From: Shouchella miscanthi
Lineage (GTDB): Bacteria > Bacillota > Bacilli > Bacillales > Bacillaceae_D
Assembly (NCBI RefSeq): GCF_007725405.1
Contig: NZ_CP042163.1
Location: 3,162,001 to 3,226,000, forward strand
Length of the DNA: 64,000 nucleotides
Direction of reading: 5' to 3'
Shown: positions 63,566 through 64,000 of the stretch, piece after piece
Numbering within the stretch: the stretch's first letter is position 1
How the letters are laid out: the number at the start of each line of letters is the position of its first letter
Translations under genes and position numbers: made by a program
The notes under the pieces: generated by a model
What the model saw: only the letters and a program-made list of their open reading frames with translations
Databases searched by the model: none
What the model was told of the DNA's origin: nothing

Positions 63566-64000
63566 ATGGGCAAGATGGATGAAATGATTGTTGTTGCACC
63601 ACGTAAACACGTTTTCCATGATGAGTCTCTTGCATTTCAAGGCGTTGTTAGTAACCATGAGCAAGTTGCGACCATTATGAATCGGATTAATCGCCATTTT
63701 AGCGAGATGAGACGAGGAAACGCTGAGGAAGACGAGTTATACAAGCAACCCATTCCATATGTCGTCATTCGTAAAGGATCAGCTATTTACGCATATGAGC
63801 GGTTAAAAGGCGGCGGAGAAGCGAGACTACACCAAAAGTTATCCATTGGTTTTGGTGGTCATATGAACGCTACATCGTCATCAGATTTTAAAGATATGCT
63901 TGAGGCGAATACAGAAAGAGAATTACATGAAGAACTTCAATTCGACCCTACACATATAAAAGGTATGAAAACCATTGGACTTATTAATGATGATGAAAGT
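63566..64000 (+). CDS. ymaB: YmaB-like NUDIX-type protein (partial, runs off the window)
   Basis: First 145 codons of a gene that follows nrdIEF as in B. subtilis. It starts MGKMDEMIVVAPRKHVFHDE; the partial NUDIX-like motif FGGHMN ... RELHEEL is visible near the right end. The role is not known; linkage to nrd suggests nucleotide metabolism. Two ATG codons are adjacent (63563 and 63566); 63566 is 7 nt after AGGAGG. Confidence 0.9.
   Translation, partial: MGKMDEMIVVAPRKHVFHDESLAFQGVVSNHEQVATIMNRINRHFSEMRRGNAEEDELYKQPIPYVVIRKGSAIYAYERLKGGGEARLHQKLSIGFGGHMNATSSSDFKDMLEANTERELHEELQFDPTHIKGMKTIGLINDDES

Noticed and set aside
1-64000. tRNA, rRNA or prophage genes
   Set aside because: No tRNA or rRNA sequence and no phage structural, integrase or attachment site was recognised while reading the window.

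Overview
The window looks like the chromosome of a low-GC, endospore-former-type member of the Bacillaceae (Bacillales). Gene content and order follow Bacillus subtilis closely: uvrBA, minJ, ctpB, ftsEX, cccB, prfB, secA, hpf, the fliT-to-flgM flagellar block, comF, degU/degS, yvyE, tagU, and nrdIEF-ymaB. Shine-Dalgarno sites are strong (GGAGG), TTG and GTG starts are common, and B. subtilis-type LexA, SigB and NrdR sites are recognisable. It is not B. subtilis itself: hag and comFB are missing from their usual places, and the M23 hydrolase next to ftsEX, the Lrp-led peptide transporter and the repeat-rich wall hydrolases differ. An alkaliphilic-Bacillus-type relative is plausible, but the species cannot be told from this sequence.

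Layout. 1-3 kb: DNA repair (uvrB plus the start of uvrA) under LexA-type control, then an FMN riboswitch driving a DMT-family transporter on the opposite strand. 4-10 kb: division and envelope genes (minJ, ctpB, an EnvC-like M23 protein, ftsX, ftsE). 10-16 kb: cccB, prfB with its programmed frameshift, secA, hpf and a cold-shock gene. 16-17 kb: an orphan lipoprotein. 17-24 kb: late flagellar genes fliT, fliS, fliD, flaG, csrA, fliW, flgL, flgK, flgN, flgM and yvyF. 24-29 kb: comFC, comFA, degV, degU, degS. 29-31 kb: yvyE, pcp, and a TRIC-family membrane protein. 31-37.5 kb: an Lrp/AsnC regulator followed by a five-gene oligopeptide ABC transporter.

38-58 kb is the accessory, cell-surface part. 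It holds an LCP ligase (TagU) and three large exported peptidoglycan hydrolases: two GH73 glucosaminidases that face each other and one amidase. These carry long, almost identical tandem repeats, and a decayed IS1182-type transposase lies between the two glucosaminidases. A teichoic-acid-like cluster follows: tagD, three CDP-glycerol glycerophosphotransferase-family proteins (one fused to a GT2 domain), a CDP-alcohol phosphotransferase-like protein, a polyprenyl-phosphate sugar transferase and an ExoA-like glycosyltransferase. Together these read as a locus that makes a glycerol-phosphate-containing wall polymer and remodels the wall carrying it.

59-64 kb: an SGNH-like exported protein, then a complex regulatory region (hairpins, DnaA-type boxes, two NrdR-type palindromes) in front of nrdI-nrdE-nrdF and the start of ymaB.

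The most unusual points are: a glucosaminidase whose only well-placed start codon is AUA; two arrays with the same 213-bp period in otherwise different hydrolases; likely loss of a catalytic residue in the CDP-alcohol phosphotransferase-like and SGNH proteins; a hairpin between the Shine-Dalgarno and the start of uvrB; and competing hairpins upstream of nrd. Identifications rest on reading motifs and recalling family sequences; no search was run.
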